A DNA stretch of 64,000 bases from Pseudogemmobacter sp044142105 (GCF_044142105.1 NZ_JBGTYM010000008.1:124001-188000), one strand, 5' to 3'; numbered from the stretch's first letter, positions 10,384-18,773 are shown. Numbers and translations: made by a program. The notes: generated by a model from the letters alone, not told the origin.

Positions 10384-11399
10384 GTGCTGCGCTCCGCCTC
10401 GACGGGTTTGGCTTCGCCCGCGATTTCGGCATAGACCGCCCGCAGCACTTCGGGCAGGCCCTTGCCAGCCACCCCCGAGATCACATGCACCGGCCCGCCG
10501 CTGGCCTTTTCTAAGGCTCGGCGACGGTCGGAAATCTGCCTGGCATCCAGCGCATCGACCTTGTTCAGCGCAAGGATGCGGGGTTTGTCGCCCAGGATAT
10601 CGGAATAGGTCTCAAGTTCGGTGATGATGGTGCGGTAATCTTTGGTGATGGTCGAAGACGTGCCATCCACCAGATGCAACAGCACCTTGCAGCGCTCGAC
10701 ATGGGCAAGGAACTGCATCCCCAGACCACGCCCCTCGGAGGCGCCTTCGATCAGGCCGGGAATATCGGCCATAACCATCTCATGCCCGTCGATGCCGACG
10801 ACGCCCAGATTGGGCACCAGCGTCGTGAATGGGTAATCCGCGATCTTCGGGCGGGCATTCGACACCGCTGCCAGGAAGGTCGACTTGCCGGCATTGGGAA
10901 GGCCCACCAGCCCGGCATCGGCGATCAGCTTCAGCCGAAGCCAGATCGTGCGTTCCACCCCCTCCTGCCCCGGATTGGCCCGGGCTGGCGCGCGGTTGGT
11001 GCTCGATTTGAAGCGCAGGTTGCCCCAGCCGCCGTTGCCGCCCTCGGCCAGACAGACGCGCTGGCCGGGTTCGGTCAGATCGGCGATGACGGTTTCCTCA
11101 TCCTCATCCAGGATCTCGGTGCCGAGCGGCACTTTCAGCAGGATGTCATCGCCCGACTTGCCGGTCTTCTGGTTGCCCATGCCCGGCTGGCCCGACTTGG
11201 CGAAGAAATGCTGCTGGTAGCGATAGTCGATCAACGTGTTCAGCCCCGCCACGGCCTCGGCCCAGACCGAGCCGCCATGGCCGCCATCGCCGCCATCAGG
11301 GCCGCCGAATTCAATGAACTTCTCGCGCCGGAACGAGACGCAGCCCGCGCCGCCGCCGCCCGAGCGGATATAGACTTTGGCAAGGTCGAGGAATTTCAT
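10371..11399 (-). CDS. obgE: Obg family GTPase
   Basis: A 342-aa GTPase that acts in 50S ribosome assembly and stress control. The N-terminal Obg fold has the glycine-rich FRREKFIEFGGPDGGDGGHGGSVW segment. The G domain has G1 GLPNAGKST, G3 DIPGLIEGA, G4 NKVDA and a late G5. The C-terminal OCT domain of long Obg proteins is absent, which is normal for alphaproteobacteria. It sits downstream of the ribosomal genes rplU-rpmA, a conserved order. Confidence 0.97.
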   Translation of the reverse strand: MKFLDLAKVYIRSGGGGAGCVSFRREKFIEFGGPDGGDGGHGGSVWAEAVAGLNTLIDYRYQQHFFAKSGQPGMGNQKTGKSGDDILLKVPLGTEILDEDEETVIADLTEPGQRVCLAEGGNGGWGNLRFKSSTNRAPARANPGQEGVERTIWLRLKLIADAGLVGLPNAGKSTFLAAVSNARPKIADYPFTTLVPNLGVVGIDGHEMVMADIPGLIEGASEGRGLGMQFLAHVERCKVLLHLVDGTSSTITKDYRTIITELETYSDILGDKPRILALNKVDALDARQISDRRRALEKASGGPVHVISGVAGKGLPEVLRAVYAEIAGEAKPVEAERSTWQP

Positions 11400-11463
11400 C
11401 GGTCTGCGCTTTCGCTGGGATGGAAGGGCGATACAGGATCAGGGCCAAAGGCTCAAGCGATGC

Positions 11464-11988
11464 CTATGGCGAAGGCGGCAGGCTGGCGGCCCAGCCCTGC
11501 CGCGTCAGCCTTTGCCGTTTGACCGGGCGCGCCTGTTCGAAGGCCTGGCAAAAGGCCTGCGCCACAGCCGTGGTGCGGAAACCGAGCTTGCGATGCACCC
11601 GGGCCGAAGCCCGGTTGTCCTCGAAATAGCCAGAGGTCACTGGCCCCGCCGATGGATCGGCAAAATGCGCGGCCAGCACGGCGCGGGCCGCCTCGGTGAC
11701 ATATCCCCTGCCCTGCCGATCAGGCGCGACCCAGAACCCAAGGCCCGGCGCAAGCGAGATCACCCCGATCAAGCCGGGGCCATCGTCGATCGCCCAGAAG
11801 CGGCCGGGCATGGCGTTGGGCAAGAATGCAGCAAAATCCTGCGGCCCATAGGGATGCGGCACGACCGACAGATAGCGACTGACCGAAAGCCGCCCGACAC
11901 CGTCGATCACGGCCGGGGCGTCTTCTTGCCTGAGGGGGCGCAATTCCAATCGCGCCGTCCGCAGGACCGCGCGATTGGAAAGGTCCAT
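11464..11988 (-). CDS. GNAT acetyltransferase (RimJ/RimL type), downstream copy
   Basis: A 174-aa GNAT-fold acetyltransferase. It begins LRTARLELRPLRQEDAPAV, the standard opening of the RimJ/RimL group, and has the acetyl-CoA site region VAPDRQGRGYVTEAARAVL and ENRASARVHRKLGF. I chose the ATG complementary to 11986-11988, four bases after the upstream GNAT stop. The in-frame extension upstream overlaps that gene and has no family match. It may acetylate an N-terminal residue of a ribosomal or other protein, but the target is unknown. Its position between rpmA and obgE suggests a ribosome link. Confidence 0.85.
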   Translation of the reverse strand: MDLSNRAVLRTARLELRPLRQEDAPAVIDGVGRLSVSRYLSVVPHPYGPQDFAAFLPNAMPGRFWAIDDGPGLIGVISLAPGLGFWVAPDRQGRGYVTEAARAVLAAHFADPSAGPVTSGYFEDNRASARVHRKLGFRTTAVAQAFCQAFEQARPVKRQRLTRQGWAASLPPSP

Positions 11989-11992
11989 GGCG

Positions 11993-12550
11993 TCAGTCCA
12001 GTTTCCGCAGATACGTCCAGGTTGGGACACGGGCGTTGCGCGCGACCGAGAAGGCTTCGGCATCGCCCAAATACTGGAAACCCGCATTGGTCAGCACCCG
12101 CGCCGATCCCGGATTGTCCTGGAAAACCTCGGCGAAATAGGTGCGGTCGCCCAGCGGGTTTGCCGCGATCAGGGCACGCACAGCCTCGGAGGCAATGCCA
12201 GAGTTCCAGAAGGCGGGCGCAACCCAATAGGCCACTTCCGATTGGCTGCCCTTGCCCGCGCCGCAATCCATCGGCTTGAGGCTGATCACGCCCAGCACTT
12301 CCGACAGGCCGGTGGCCGCGCCGTCCAGCACCCAGACAGAGCCGGGGCGTTCCTGCTTCATGGCGCGGGCCACATAGGCCTCGGCCGCGCCCGGGGGGAA
12401 CGGGTGGGGAATATTCTGCGTCGCCTCGGCCACGCGGCGGTCACCGGCGTGATAGGCGATCAGGCCGGCATCCGACGTGCGGACCGGGCGCAGGACGAAC
12501 CTGCCAGCGGCGATCTGGCCTTCTGCGGCCTGGATCGTGTCGAGAACCAT
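11993..12550 (-). CDS. GNAT acetyltransferase (RimJ/RimL type), upstream copy
   Basis: A 185-aa GNAT protein, the upstream paralogue of the pair between rpmA and obgE. It opens with GRFVLRPVRTSDAGLIAYHAGD and shows SEVAYWVAPAFWNSGIASEAVRAL, the acetyl-CoA pocket region, and QDNPGSARVLTNAGFQYLG near the end. The two GNATs are adjacent with a 4-base gap and are probably an old duplication. Substrate is unknown. Confidence 0.85.
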   Translation of the reverse strand: MVLDTIQAAEGQIAAGRFVLRPVRTSDAGLIAYHAGDRRVAEATQNIPHPFPPGAAEAYVARAMKQERPGSVWVLDGAATGLSEVLGVISLKPMDCGAGKGSQSEVAYWVAPAFWNSGIASEAVRALIAANPLGDRTYFAEVFQDNPGSARVLTNAGFQYLGDAEAFSVARNARVPTWTYLRKLD

Positions 12551-12672
12551 GGCTTCCCTCCTTCGAAGCTCATGCGGGCGCCAGTCCCGATCTGATACAA
12601 GTCATCCCGATATGGGTCTGGCTTCCGGGTTTTCCCAACCCTGCCCGGCAAAACCGCGGCAGAAATGAGGAA

Positions 12673-12698
12673 GGGGACCGGCTTTTCAGCCGATCCCC
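12673..12698 (-). terminator. Rho-independent terminator after rpmA
   Basis: Read on the minus strand, an 11-bp stem (GGGGATCGGCT pairing with AGCCGGTCCCC, one G-T wobble) closes a GAAA tetraloop and is followed by a pyrimidine-rich TTCCTCATTTC. It lies 33 bases after the rpmA stop and separates the ribosomal operon from the GNAT pair. Confidence 0.75.
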
Positions 12699-12730
12699 CC
12701 GATACTCTCGGATTGTAAGGGTTTTTCGGC

Positions 12731-13000
12731 TTACTCGGCGGCCTCCGCCACCGGGAGGACCGAAATGAAAGTGCGGCCTTTGAGGCCCTTCTTGAACGAT
12801 ACCTTGCCTTCGACGGTCGCGAAGATGGTATGGTCCGACCCCATGCCGACACCTTGGCCCGGGAACCAGGTGGTTCCGCGCTGACGGCAGATGATGTTGC
12901 CCGGAATGGCCTCCTGGCCGCCATAGAGCTTGATGCCCAGACGACGACCGGCCGAGTCGCGGCCGTTGCGGGACGAACCGCCTGCTTTCTTGTGTGCCAT
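12731..13000 (-). CDS. rpmA: 50S ribosomal protein L27
   Basis: An 89-aa L27. It begins MAHKKAGGSSRNGRDSAGRR, the strongly conserved N-terminus that reaches the peptidyl-transferase centre, and continues with GIKLYGGQEAIPGNIICRQRGT. There is no Firmicutes-type N-terminal cleavage extension. It follows rplU by 6 bases. Confidence 0.98.
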   Translation of the reverse strand: MAHKKAGGSSRNGRDSAGRRLGIKLYGGQEAIPGNIICRQRGTTWFPGQGVGMGSDHTIFATVEGKVSFKKGLKGRTFISVLPVAEAAE

Positions 13001-13006
13001 GGGAGA

Positions 13007-13471
13007 TTACTCCTTCGCTTCCGCGGCCTTGCGGGCGCGCTTCGGTTTCTCGGCGGCGTCAGCGGCCGGAGCGTCAGCCTTGGCCTTGGTTGCGCCGGGG
13101 GCTTCATGGGCGGCCAGACGCGCGGCAGCGGTGCCGATCGCTTCCTTCACGCCGGTCTTGTCGGCGCCCTTCTCCAGCACGTCGGTCACGCGCAGCAGGG
13201 TCAGCTGCTGGCGATGGCCACGGGTGCGCTGCGACGAATGCTTCCGGCGGCGCTTGTGATACGAGATGGTCTTCGGACCCTTGATCTGCTCGATCACTTC
13301 GGCCTGCACGGCGGCACCGGCAACCAGCGGCGCGCCGACGGTCGAGCCGAGCACCAGGATCTCGTTGAACTGGATCTTGTCGCCAGCGACAGCATCAAGC
13401 TTTTCCACGCGCAGCACGTCGCCCGCCTGGACCTTGTATTGCTTGCCGCCGGTCTTGAGGACCGCAAACAT
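13007..13471 (-). CDS. rplU: 50S ribosomal protein L21
   Basis: A 154-aa L21 starting at the ATG complementary to 13469-13471 (MFAVLKTGGKQYKVQAGD). The core L21 fold with YHKRRRKHSSQRTRGHRQ ends near residue 102. The remaining roughly 50 residues are an alanine/lysine-rich tail (AADAAEKPKRARKAAEAKE), as often seen in alphaproteobacterial L21. The open frame continues upstream to 13729 without conserved sequence, so the longer start was rejected. Confidence 0.97.
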   Translation of the reverse strand: MFAVLKTGGKQYKVQAGDVLRVEKLDAVAGDKIQFNEILVLGSTVGAPLVAGAAVQAEVIEQIKGPKTISYHKRRRKHSSQRTRGHRQQLTLLRVTDVLEKGADKTGVKEAIGTAAARLAAHEAPGATKAKADAPAADAAEKPKRARKAAEAKE

Positions 13472-13561
13472 GGGTCGTCCTTCCTTCGTTACCCGCGCCC
13501 TGTGGCCCCGTTTCCGGCGTTGGTGGAGCTGGGCCTTCCGGCCCTGCCCCGCCTCGGACAG

Positions 13562-13622
13562 CGCGCCCTTTTCGCAAGGGCGGTGTTTCAATAAAGAACC
13601 GGCCCGGGATTCGCACCCCGGG
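13562..13622 (-). promoter_or_regulatory. Structured 5' leader of rplU-rpmA
   Basis: The 226 bases upstream of rplU contain no gene. Two hairpins are visible in the transcript direction: CCCGGG / CCCGGG around an 8-base loop (13603-13622) and a GCCCTT / AAGGGC stem (13565-13581). Ribosomal leaders often carry autoregulatory structures, but I do not recognise a named motif here. Confidence 0.35.
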
Positions 13623-13697
13623 CAGGTCGTGGGCTTATGATCCGCGCGCCGGTCCCTGTCAAGCAGAACCGGCGCCCACCTGCCGGGTCGCGGTGGC

Positions 13698-14591
13698 CTA
13701 GATGTCGCGCGATTGCGACATGGCGCCAACGGCGCGACCTAGTTCTTCCGAGACCGGCACGAAAGCCGCGTCAAAGGCCGCAAACAAGGCCGCATTCACC
13801 CGCTTGCCCTCGGGCGAGGCCCAGAAATCGACATAGCTCTGCATTTCCGCATCGCTCAGGGGCGCATAGGCCAGGACAAGATAGGAATAGAGCCAGGTCG
13901 TCGTCGAGGCGCGCAGTGCCCCCTCCTGCCCCCAGACCTCGGTCATCATATCGTCCAGCGGCTGGGCCTGGGCTTTCGGCAGCGTCTCGGCCATGCCGCG
14001 CGCGAAGGCGAGATTCGCGCTCAGCGCGCCGGCCACGTTCATCTCGACCAGATCACCCGCCTCAATCATCTTGCGCACCAGCCGCAGTCGCGGATCGCGC
14101 GCCGCTTTCATCTTCTCGGCCGTCACCTCTGCCGCTTCCGAAACATCCTCATCGACCATGGCGCGACGGGCATCCAGTTCCAGCGTAAGGATGCGCTGGC
14201 CAAGATCAGTGCCGAAGAAGGTCTGCGCCGCCTTGATCGCTTCCCGATCGTCTTTCAGCGCCGCCTCGAAAGCCGCAAGAAAGCGGCTTCGCATCTGGCC
14301 GATGTCATAGATCCCGTCGACAGTCGCCGCCCAACCTGCTCCGCCCCGACCCGGGAAGGACCCGCTCTCGATCTCGGCGCCATGGGCGCGGCCCTCCTCC
14401 GCCATGATGGCGAAAGTCGCGTCCATACGCAGCAGATCGGCCAAGGCCGCGACCGGCGAGGCCTCGAGATCCTGGGTCAGCCCGGCCTCGGCCTGCTGGG
14501 CATGGGCGGGCCCCAGAATGAACGGCGCAGCCGGGGCGACCAGCGCCACACAGCAGACGAAGCCCGCGGCAAGAAGCTCGGGTTTCAGCAT
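13698..14591 (-). CDS. DUF2059 family secreted protein
   Basis: A 297-aa protein with a Sec signal peptide (MLKPELLAAGFVCCVALVAP, cleavage likely after AHA or AQA near residue 33). It appears to hold two copies of the helical DUF2059 region, one around residues 50-140 (LADLLRMDATFAIM) and one around 160-250 (MIEAGDLVEMNVAGALS). It is predicted to be periplasmic, and no function is known. The ATG at 14591 was chosen because the signal peptide starts there; the frame extends to 14636. Confidence 0.75.
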   Translation of the reverse strand: MLKPELLAAGFVCCVALVAPAAPFILGPAHAQQAEAGLTQDLEASPVAALADLLRMDATFAIMAEEGRAHGAEIESGSFPGRGGAGWAATVDGIYDIGQMRSRFLAAFEAALKDDREAIKAAQTFFGTDLGQRILTLELDARRAMVDEDVSEAAEVTAEKMKAARDPRLRLVRKMIEAGDLVEMNVAGALSANLAFARGMAETLPKAQAQPLDDMMTEVWGQEGALRASTTTWLYSYLVLAYAPLSDAEMQSYVDFWASPEGKRVNAALFAAFDAAFVPVSEELGRAVGAMSQSRDI

Positions 14592-14952
14592 CTGGACCTC
14601 TCCACACAGCGCCGGAGAGCGCTCCGACGGAAGCAAGCCTAAGCGCGGTGCCCGCCCGCGCCAAGCGCAGGGACGTCAAACCTGCGTGTTCCCGCCTGCC
14701 CAATCAGAGAACCGCCCGCGGAACGGGCGAGATAAGCGCACCACATCTCCAGACGGCCGACGGCAGCCTTGCCTGCATCGGTTTGCCCATTGTCGGCAGC
14801 AAGCCCCAAGACCCCTTCTGTTCCACCGGCTTGCCGCCCCACCACTGGTTTCAACAACCTGTCAGCTCCGGGACAGAAAGCCGCGAAATCGCTCTTGTGC
14901 TTGCCCCGAGGCCCGGCTAAACCCCCGGCTCACAAGACGACCCCCAAAGCGC
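14592..14952. other. Intergenic region before tRNA-Ser
   Basis: About 360 bases without a convincing gene. Short open frames on both strands show no family features. It must contain the promoters of the DUF2059 gene and of the tRNA. Confidence 0.5.
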
Positions 14953-15042
<90 letters not shown>

Positions 15043-15110
15043 CTTGCCCCCGCGAAAGCGTTTTCCCGAGTGCGGCATGAGGGTCATGTGCGATGTACTG
15101 CGGGTTCGCT

Positions 15111-15471
15111 TCAGCGGCTCTTGCGCATGTCTTTAAGGCACCGTTTAACCCCCGTGGCCAGGAAGCCCTGCGTCAGGCCGGTTTGATCCGGCAGACCCGG
15201 TCCAAGAGCAGCAAGGTCTAGGGTCACTGCAACCCCCCCGACGATCTGCGCGATCAGGAGCAACTGGGTGCCGCCGGTGCGTCGGCGAAGTGCAGCATCC
15301 AGGGCTTGTGGTGCGCGCCAGCCGCCAGCAGCTGGCTGCACCTTGGGTCTTGATCGGCCGATCTGCGATGAACACCGGCACGAGTACACGATCGGCAATC
15401 GCACCCAGAAGCGCGATAGTGTCCTGCAATCGGACGTCGCGGGCCAGTCAGATTACGCCGGGCGCCGTCAT
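15111..15471 (-). pseudogene. Decayed DNA photolyase N-terminus
   Basis: Directly after the Cfa-like stop, an ATG at 15471 opens M-T-A-P-G-V-I, then TGA at 15450-15448, then LARDVRLQDTIALLGAI. Photolyases start with a WxRRDLRL-type motif, so the TGA stands where Trp is expected (TGG to TGA). The reading continues as VLVPVFIADRP and GAASCWRLA, then a frameshift leads to ALDAALRRRTGGTQLLLIA in another frame. Only about 120 of the usual 450-500 codons remain; FAD and DNA-binding parts are missing. In Rhodobacter sphaeroides phrA lies next to the cfa-like gene and is RpoE-dependent, which fits this position. Confidence 0.75.
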
Positions 15472-16638
15472 TCAGTAGGCCTCATCCGCGTGGGCAAGTG
15501 TCACTTGCACCACATCGCAGCGCCCGGTGGCAAAGGCGGCGGCGCAACCCTCCAGATAGAATTGCCAACCGCGCAGGAAGGCGTCGCCATACCCAAGCCG
15601 CTGGATGCGCGGGCGCTGTTGCATCATCGTCTCGCACCAGATCCGGCATGTGCGGGCATAGTCATGTCCGAAAGCGTGGCTGTCTCGCACGCGCAGTCCG
15701 ACCTTCGTCGCCTCGTGGGAGATGACGGCAGGACAGGGCAGCATGCCGCCGGGAAACACATGCTGACGGATGAAATCCGACCGGCGGCGATAGACCGAAA
15801 ATTCGGCATCCGGCACGGTGATCGCCTGCAAGACCGCCCGCCCACCCGGCGCCAGCCGCGCCGCGAGCGTGGCGAAATAGGTTGGCCAGTAGCGTTCGCC
15901 CACCGCCTCGATCATTTCGATCGACACGATGTTGTCAAAGCGCCCCGTCACCTGCCGGTAATCCTGAAGACGGATCTCGGCACGGCCATCCAGCCGGGCG
16001 TCGGCATACCCCTTTTGCGAGTGAGACAGCGTGATCGCAGTCACCGTCTGGCCGCGCTCGGCTGCCGCCTCAGCAAAGCCGCCCCATCCACAGCCAATTT
16101 CCAGAAGGCTCTCACCCGGCGCCAGTTGCGACAGAATGCGCCCGTTCTTGCGCGCCTGTGCGCGATGCAGGTCATCCCCTTCACCGAACAGCGCCGAGGA
16201 ATAGGTCATGCCCGGGTCAAGCCAGAGCTGATAGAACTCGTTGCCGACATCGTAATGTGCGCGGATATTGCGCAGCGATCCGCGCAGGCTGTTTGGCCGC
16301 ACCAGCCTGTCAACCAGCCGCATGCGCATCGCTTGAAGCCGCCCCGGCTCTCCCCAGCCCGTCCGAAGGCCAAGGTTGCGCAGGGCCAGCGAGAGGGTCC
16401 TCTCCAGCGTCTCGCTGTGCCAGTCACCCGCGATCCAGCCCTCGCCCAGCCCGACATCGCCGCGCAGCGCCAGACGCGGCAGCAGCCGCCAGTCGCGGAT
16501 CTGCAAGTCCGCCTCGGGACCGGAGCTTCCAAAGCGATGGCGCGTGCCCTCGGGAGTGGTCAGGGTCAGGATGCCATCGGTGATGCCCTCGAGGGCGGAA
16601 AGAAAGCGGGATTTCAAGGGGCGTGTCGCGAGGATCAT
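15472..16638 (-). CDS. Cfa-like SAM-dependent fatty-acyl methyltransferase
   Basis: A 388-aa member of the cyclopropane-fatty-acyl-phospholipid synthase family, which modifies double bonds of membrane lipids with SAM. It has the lipid-site motif AHYDVGNEFYQLWLDPG (127-143) and the SAM motif LLEIGCGWGGFAE (178-190). By eye alignment, two bicarbonate-site residues of E. coli Cfa differ: Cys139 is Ser148 and His266 is Gln271, while Glu244 and Tyr327 match Glu239 and Tyr317. This favours a UfaM-like methylase (furan fatty acid route in R. sphaeroides) over a true cyclopropane synthase. The ATG at 16638 overlaps the DUF1365 stop by one base. It is the third gene of an RpoE-driven operon. Confidence 0.85.
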   Translation of the reverse strand: MILATRPLKSRFLSALEGITDGILTLTTPEGTRHRFGSSGPEADLQIRDWRLLPRLALRGDVGLGEGWIAGDWHSETLERTLSLALRNLGLRTGWGEPGRLQAMRMRLVDRLVRPNSLRGSLRNIRAHYDVGNEFYQLWLDPGMTYSSALFGEGDDLHRAQARKNGRILSQLAPGESLLEIGCGWGGFAEAAAERGQTVTAITLSHSQKGYADARLDGRAEIRLQDYRQVTGRFDNIVSIEMIEAVGERYWPTYFATLAARLAPGGRAVLQAITVPDAEFSVYRRRSDFIRQHVFPGGMLPCPAVISHEATKVGLRVRDSHAFGHDYARTCRIWCETMMQQRPRIQRLGYGDAFLRGWQFYLEGCAAAFATGRCDVVQVTLAHADEAY

Positions 16639-17381
16639 CAGCTGATTTCCTGATCGGGTGGGGCGGGACGTCGGCGATAGGCGGCGCCTTTGAGTTTCAG
16701 GCGCATCGCGTGCCAATAGATTTGCACGATCACGCGCAACGCACCGCCGGGCCGTCGAAAGCTTGTTGCAAGCACCGCGCGGGCCGTCAGCGGCGCCAGC
16801 GGCCCCGTCATGGCGGTGTCGATTCCACCCGCGCCATCCTGTTGGGCGATGCGGATGGCGATACGGTCAGAGTGCAGGGCGAAGCGAAAATGATAGTCAC
16901 CCGCCACGTCCTGAAAGGGCGAGACGTGAAAGACCTTCGGCGCGGTCAGTTCCGTTTCTCCGTCAATCGGCGCAAAGTCGTGACGGGCCAACAGATAGCT
17001 GTGGCGCTGGCCGAAGGTGTTGTTGACCTCGGCAATCACCGCGATCAACGCATTGCCCTCGATCAGCATCCAGAAGCTGACCGGGTTGAACCAGTAGCCC
17101 AGAAACCGCGGCTGCGTCAGGAGCGCCAGCACCAGCCCCGGACGTCGTGCGATCCCGGCCGCCGAAAACTGTGCCCATGCCCAGGGCGCGCAGATGCCTG
17201 CACCACGGGGCCCGCCGTGATCGCAATCGTGAAAGGCAATCAGACCAAACCTGTTATGTGCCATGAGCCGGGGTGGGCGAAAGTGCTCGGGCGCCAGCAG
17301 CACCTGTTCGGCATAAGTGCGGAATGCGTGGCGCAGTTCACCGCGGCGGGCATGGGTCACCAGCGCAGCCATTGCCAGCAC
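16638..17381 (-). CDS. DUF1365 family protein
   Basis: About 247 aa of the DUF1365 family (RSP_1090-like). Typical parts are FRPPRLMAHNRFGLIAFHDCDHG, FLGYWFNPVSFWMLIEGNALIAVIAEVNNTFGQRHSYLL and KVFHVSPFQDVAGDYHF. I chose the GTG at 17381 because GAGG lies 8 bases upstream; the ATG at 17372 is the alternative. The gene is almost always between an FAD amine-oxidase-like gene and a Cfa-like gene in proteobacteria, as here. Its biochemical role is unsettled; it is thought to act with the other two in lipid modification. Confidence 0.85.
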   Translation of the reverse strand: MLAMAALVTHARRGELRHAFRTYAEQVLLAPEHFRPPRLMAHNRFGLIAFHDCDHGGPRGAGICAPWAWAQFSAAGIARRPGLVLALLTQPRFLGYWFNPVSFWMLIEGNALIAVIAEVNNTFGQRHSYLLARHDFAPIDGETELTAPKVFHVSPFQDVAGDYHFRFALHSDRIAIRIAQQDGAGGIDTAMTGPLAPLTARAVLATSFRRPGGALRVIVQIYWHAMRLKLKGAAYRRRPAPPDQEIS

Positions 17382-17410
17382 TTCGCCAGCCTCAAGGCGC
17401 GCCGCGAGTG

Positions 17411-18694
17411 TCAGGACAGCACCGCCGCAGGCAGCAACCTGCGCGCGATGCGCTGCGCGCTGGCAAAGCCATCCTCGTGAAAGCCATTGCGCAGCCAGGC
17501 GCCTGCAAACCACGTGTTGCGGTTGCCTTGCATCGCGGCAACCTTTGCCTGCGCATCCAGCGCTGCAAGATCAAAGACCGGATGGCGGAATGTCACCTGA
17601 TCGTAAATCAAACGCGGGTCGATCCCGTCACTTTCATTCAGCGTGACAAACAGCGGATCGTCGTCGGGGATGTTCTGAAGCCGGTTCATCCAATAGGTGA
17701 CGGCCACACCCGCACGCCCGGCATTGCTACGGCTGACCCACGAACTCCAACACCGGCGGCGGCGCGGCATCACGGATGGGTCGGCGTGAAGGACAGTGTG
17801 GTTTGGCTGAAACCGGATCGCCGAAAGGGCTGCGCGTTCCGTTTGATCGGCATCGCTCAGCATCGCCAGCGCCTGATCGGCATGCGTGGCAAGGATGACA
17901 TGATCGAAGATTTCCGCCTCTGCCCCCTCGGCGCGCAGGGCGATCATGCCGCTTGATCGCGTGACCGCCCGCACAAGGGCTCCGGAGCGCAGATCGACAC
18001 CGGCGCGCAGCAGCGCCGCGGCCAGCCGCTCGACATATCGGATCGAACCGCCCTCTACCGTCCACCACTGGTGATGCTGGCCGCGCGACAAAAGCCCGTG
18101 GTTGCGCATGAACCGTACCAGCGCACGCGCCGGGAAAGCGCCGATGTCTTGATCGGGGGTGGACCAGATCGCTCCGCAGAAAGGGAAAAGGTAGTGGTCG
18201 CGGAACCGTACACCCAGACCCATCCGCTCGATCAGCATCGAGATGGTCAGGTCAGGCGCGGCCGCCACCTCGGCCTCGGCCCCGGCATTGAAGCGCAGGA
18301 TGTCGCGGATCATCAGGTGAAAGCGAGGGTCCAGGATATTGCGCCGCTGTCCGAACAGCGCATTGCCGGATCGCAGCGCATATTCCATCCGTCCGGCATC
18401 CAGCGAGACGCCAAAGCTCATGTCGCTTTTGGCGATTGGCACATCAAGGTCGCGAAACATCGCCGTCAAATGCGGGTAATTGACATGGTTGAACACGATG
18501 AACCCGGTATCGACCGGCTGATCGCCCTGCTTGCCGGCAAGGACAGTGCGCGCATGGCCGCCAAGCCGGTTCGCTTCTTCGTACAGCGTCACCTGATGGT
18601 GGCGCGACAGAACCCACGCGCAAGCCAGGCCCGATATGCCCCCACCGACGATGGCGATCCGCTGTGGCGCGCCCTTGGCAATGTCAAAAGGCAT
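17411..18694 (-). CDS. FAD-dependent oxidoreductase (amine-oxidase fold, RSP_1091-like)
   Basis: A 427-aa flavoprotein with the N-terminal dinucleotide site RIAIVGGGISGLACAWVLS (12-30) followed by YEEANRLGGHART, as in phytoene-desaturase and amine-oxidase relatives. In R. sphaeroides the homologous gene is RpoE-controlled and, from memory, was named ufaD for desaturation in furan fatty acid formation. It is first of the FAD-DUF1365-Cfa operon and has an RpoE promoter 25-55 bases upstream. The exact reaction here is inferred. Confidence 0.85.
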   Translation of the reverse strand: MPFDIAKGAPQRIAIVGGGISGLACAWVLSRHHQVTLYEEANRLGGHARTVLAGKQGDQPVDTGFIVFNHVNYPHLTAMFRDLDVPIAKSDMSFGVSLDAGRMEYALRSGNALFGQRRNILDPRFHLMIRDILRFNAGAEAEVAAAPDLTISMLIERMGLGVRFRDHYLFPFCGAIWSTPDQDIGAFPARALVRFMRNHGLLSRGQHHQWWTVEGGSIRYVERLAAALLRAGVDLRSGALVRAVTRSSGMIALRAEGAEAEIFDHVILATHADQALAMLSDADQTERAALSAIRFQPNHTVLHADPSVMPRRRRCWSSWVSRSNAGRAGVAVTYWMNRLQNIPDDDPLFVTLNESDGIDPRLIYDQVTFRHPVFDLAALDAQAKVAAMQGNRNTWFAGAWLRNGFHEDGFASAQRIARRLLPAAVLS

Positions 18695-18718
18695 ATGGCC
18701 CCCATTAACTCTTTGACA

Positions 18719-18748
18719 TGCTTACGCGTGCAAGCTGACCTTGGATCA
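18719..18748 (-). promoter_or_regulatory. RpoE (ECF11-type) promoter for the FAD-DUF1365-Cfa operon
   Basis: On the minus strand TGATCC (18748-18743), an 18-base spacer and TAAGCA (18724-18719) match the R. sphaeroides RpoE consensus TGATCC-N18-TAAG. The ATG of the FAD oxidoreductase is about 25 bases downstream of the -10 element. Confidence 0.8.
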
Positions 18749-18773
18749 ATCGTCCCGTAAAATTACCGTAAGA
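18743..18773 (+). promoter_or_regulatory. Possible autoregulatory promoter of rpoE-chrR
   Basis: On the plus strand GGATCA (18743-18748) and GTAAGA (18768-18773) resemble a degenerate RpoE promoter with a spacer one or two bases too long. The -35 would occupy the same bases as the divergent promoter. RpoE autoregulation is known in R. sphaeroides; the assignment here is weak. Confidence 0.35.

Noticed and set aside
15268..16653. A 461-codon plus-strand open frame
   Set aside because: It runs antisense to the Cfa-like gene and the photolyase remnant and has no recognisable domain.
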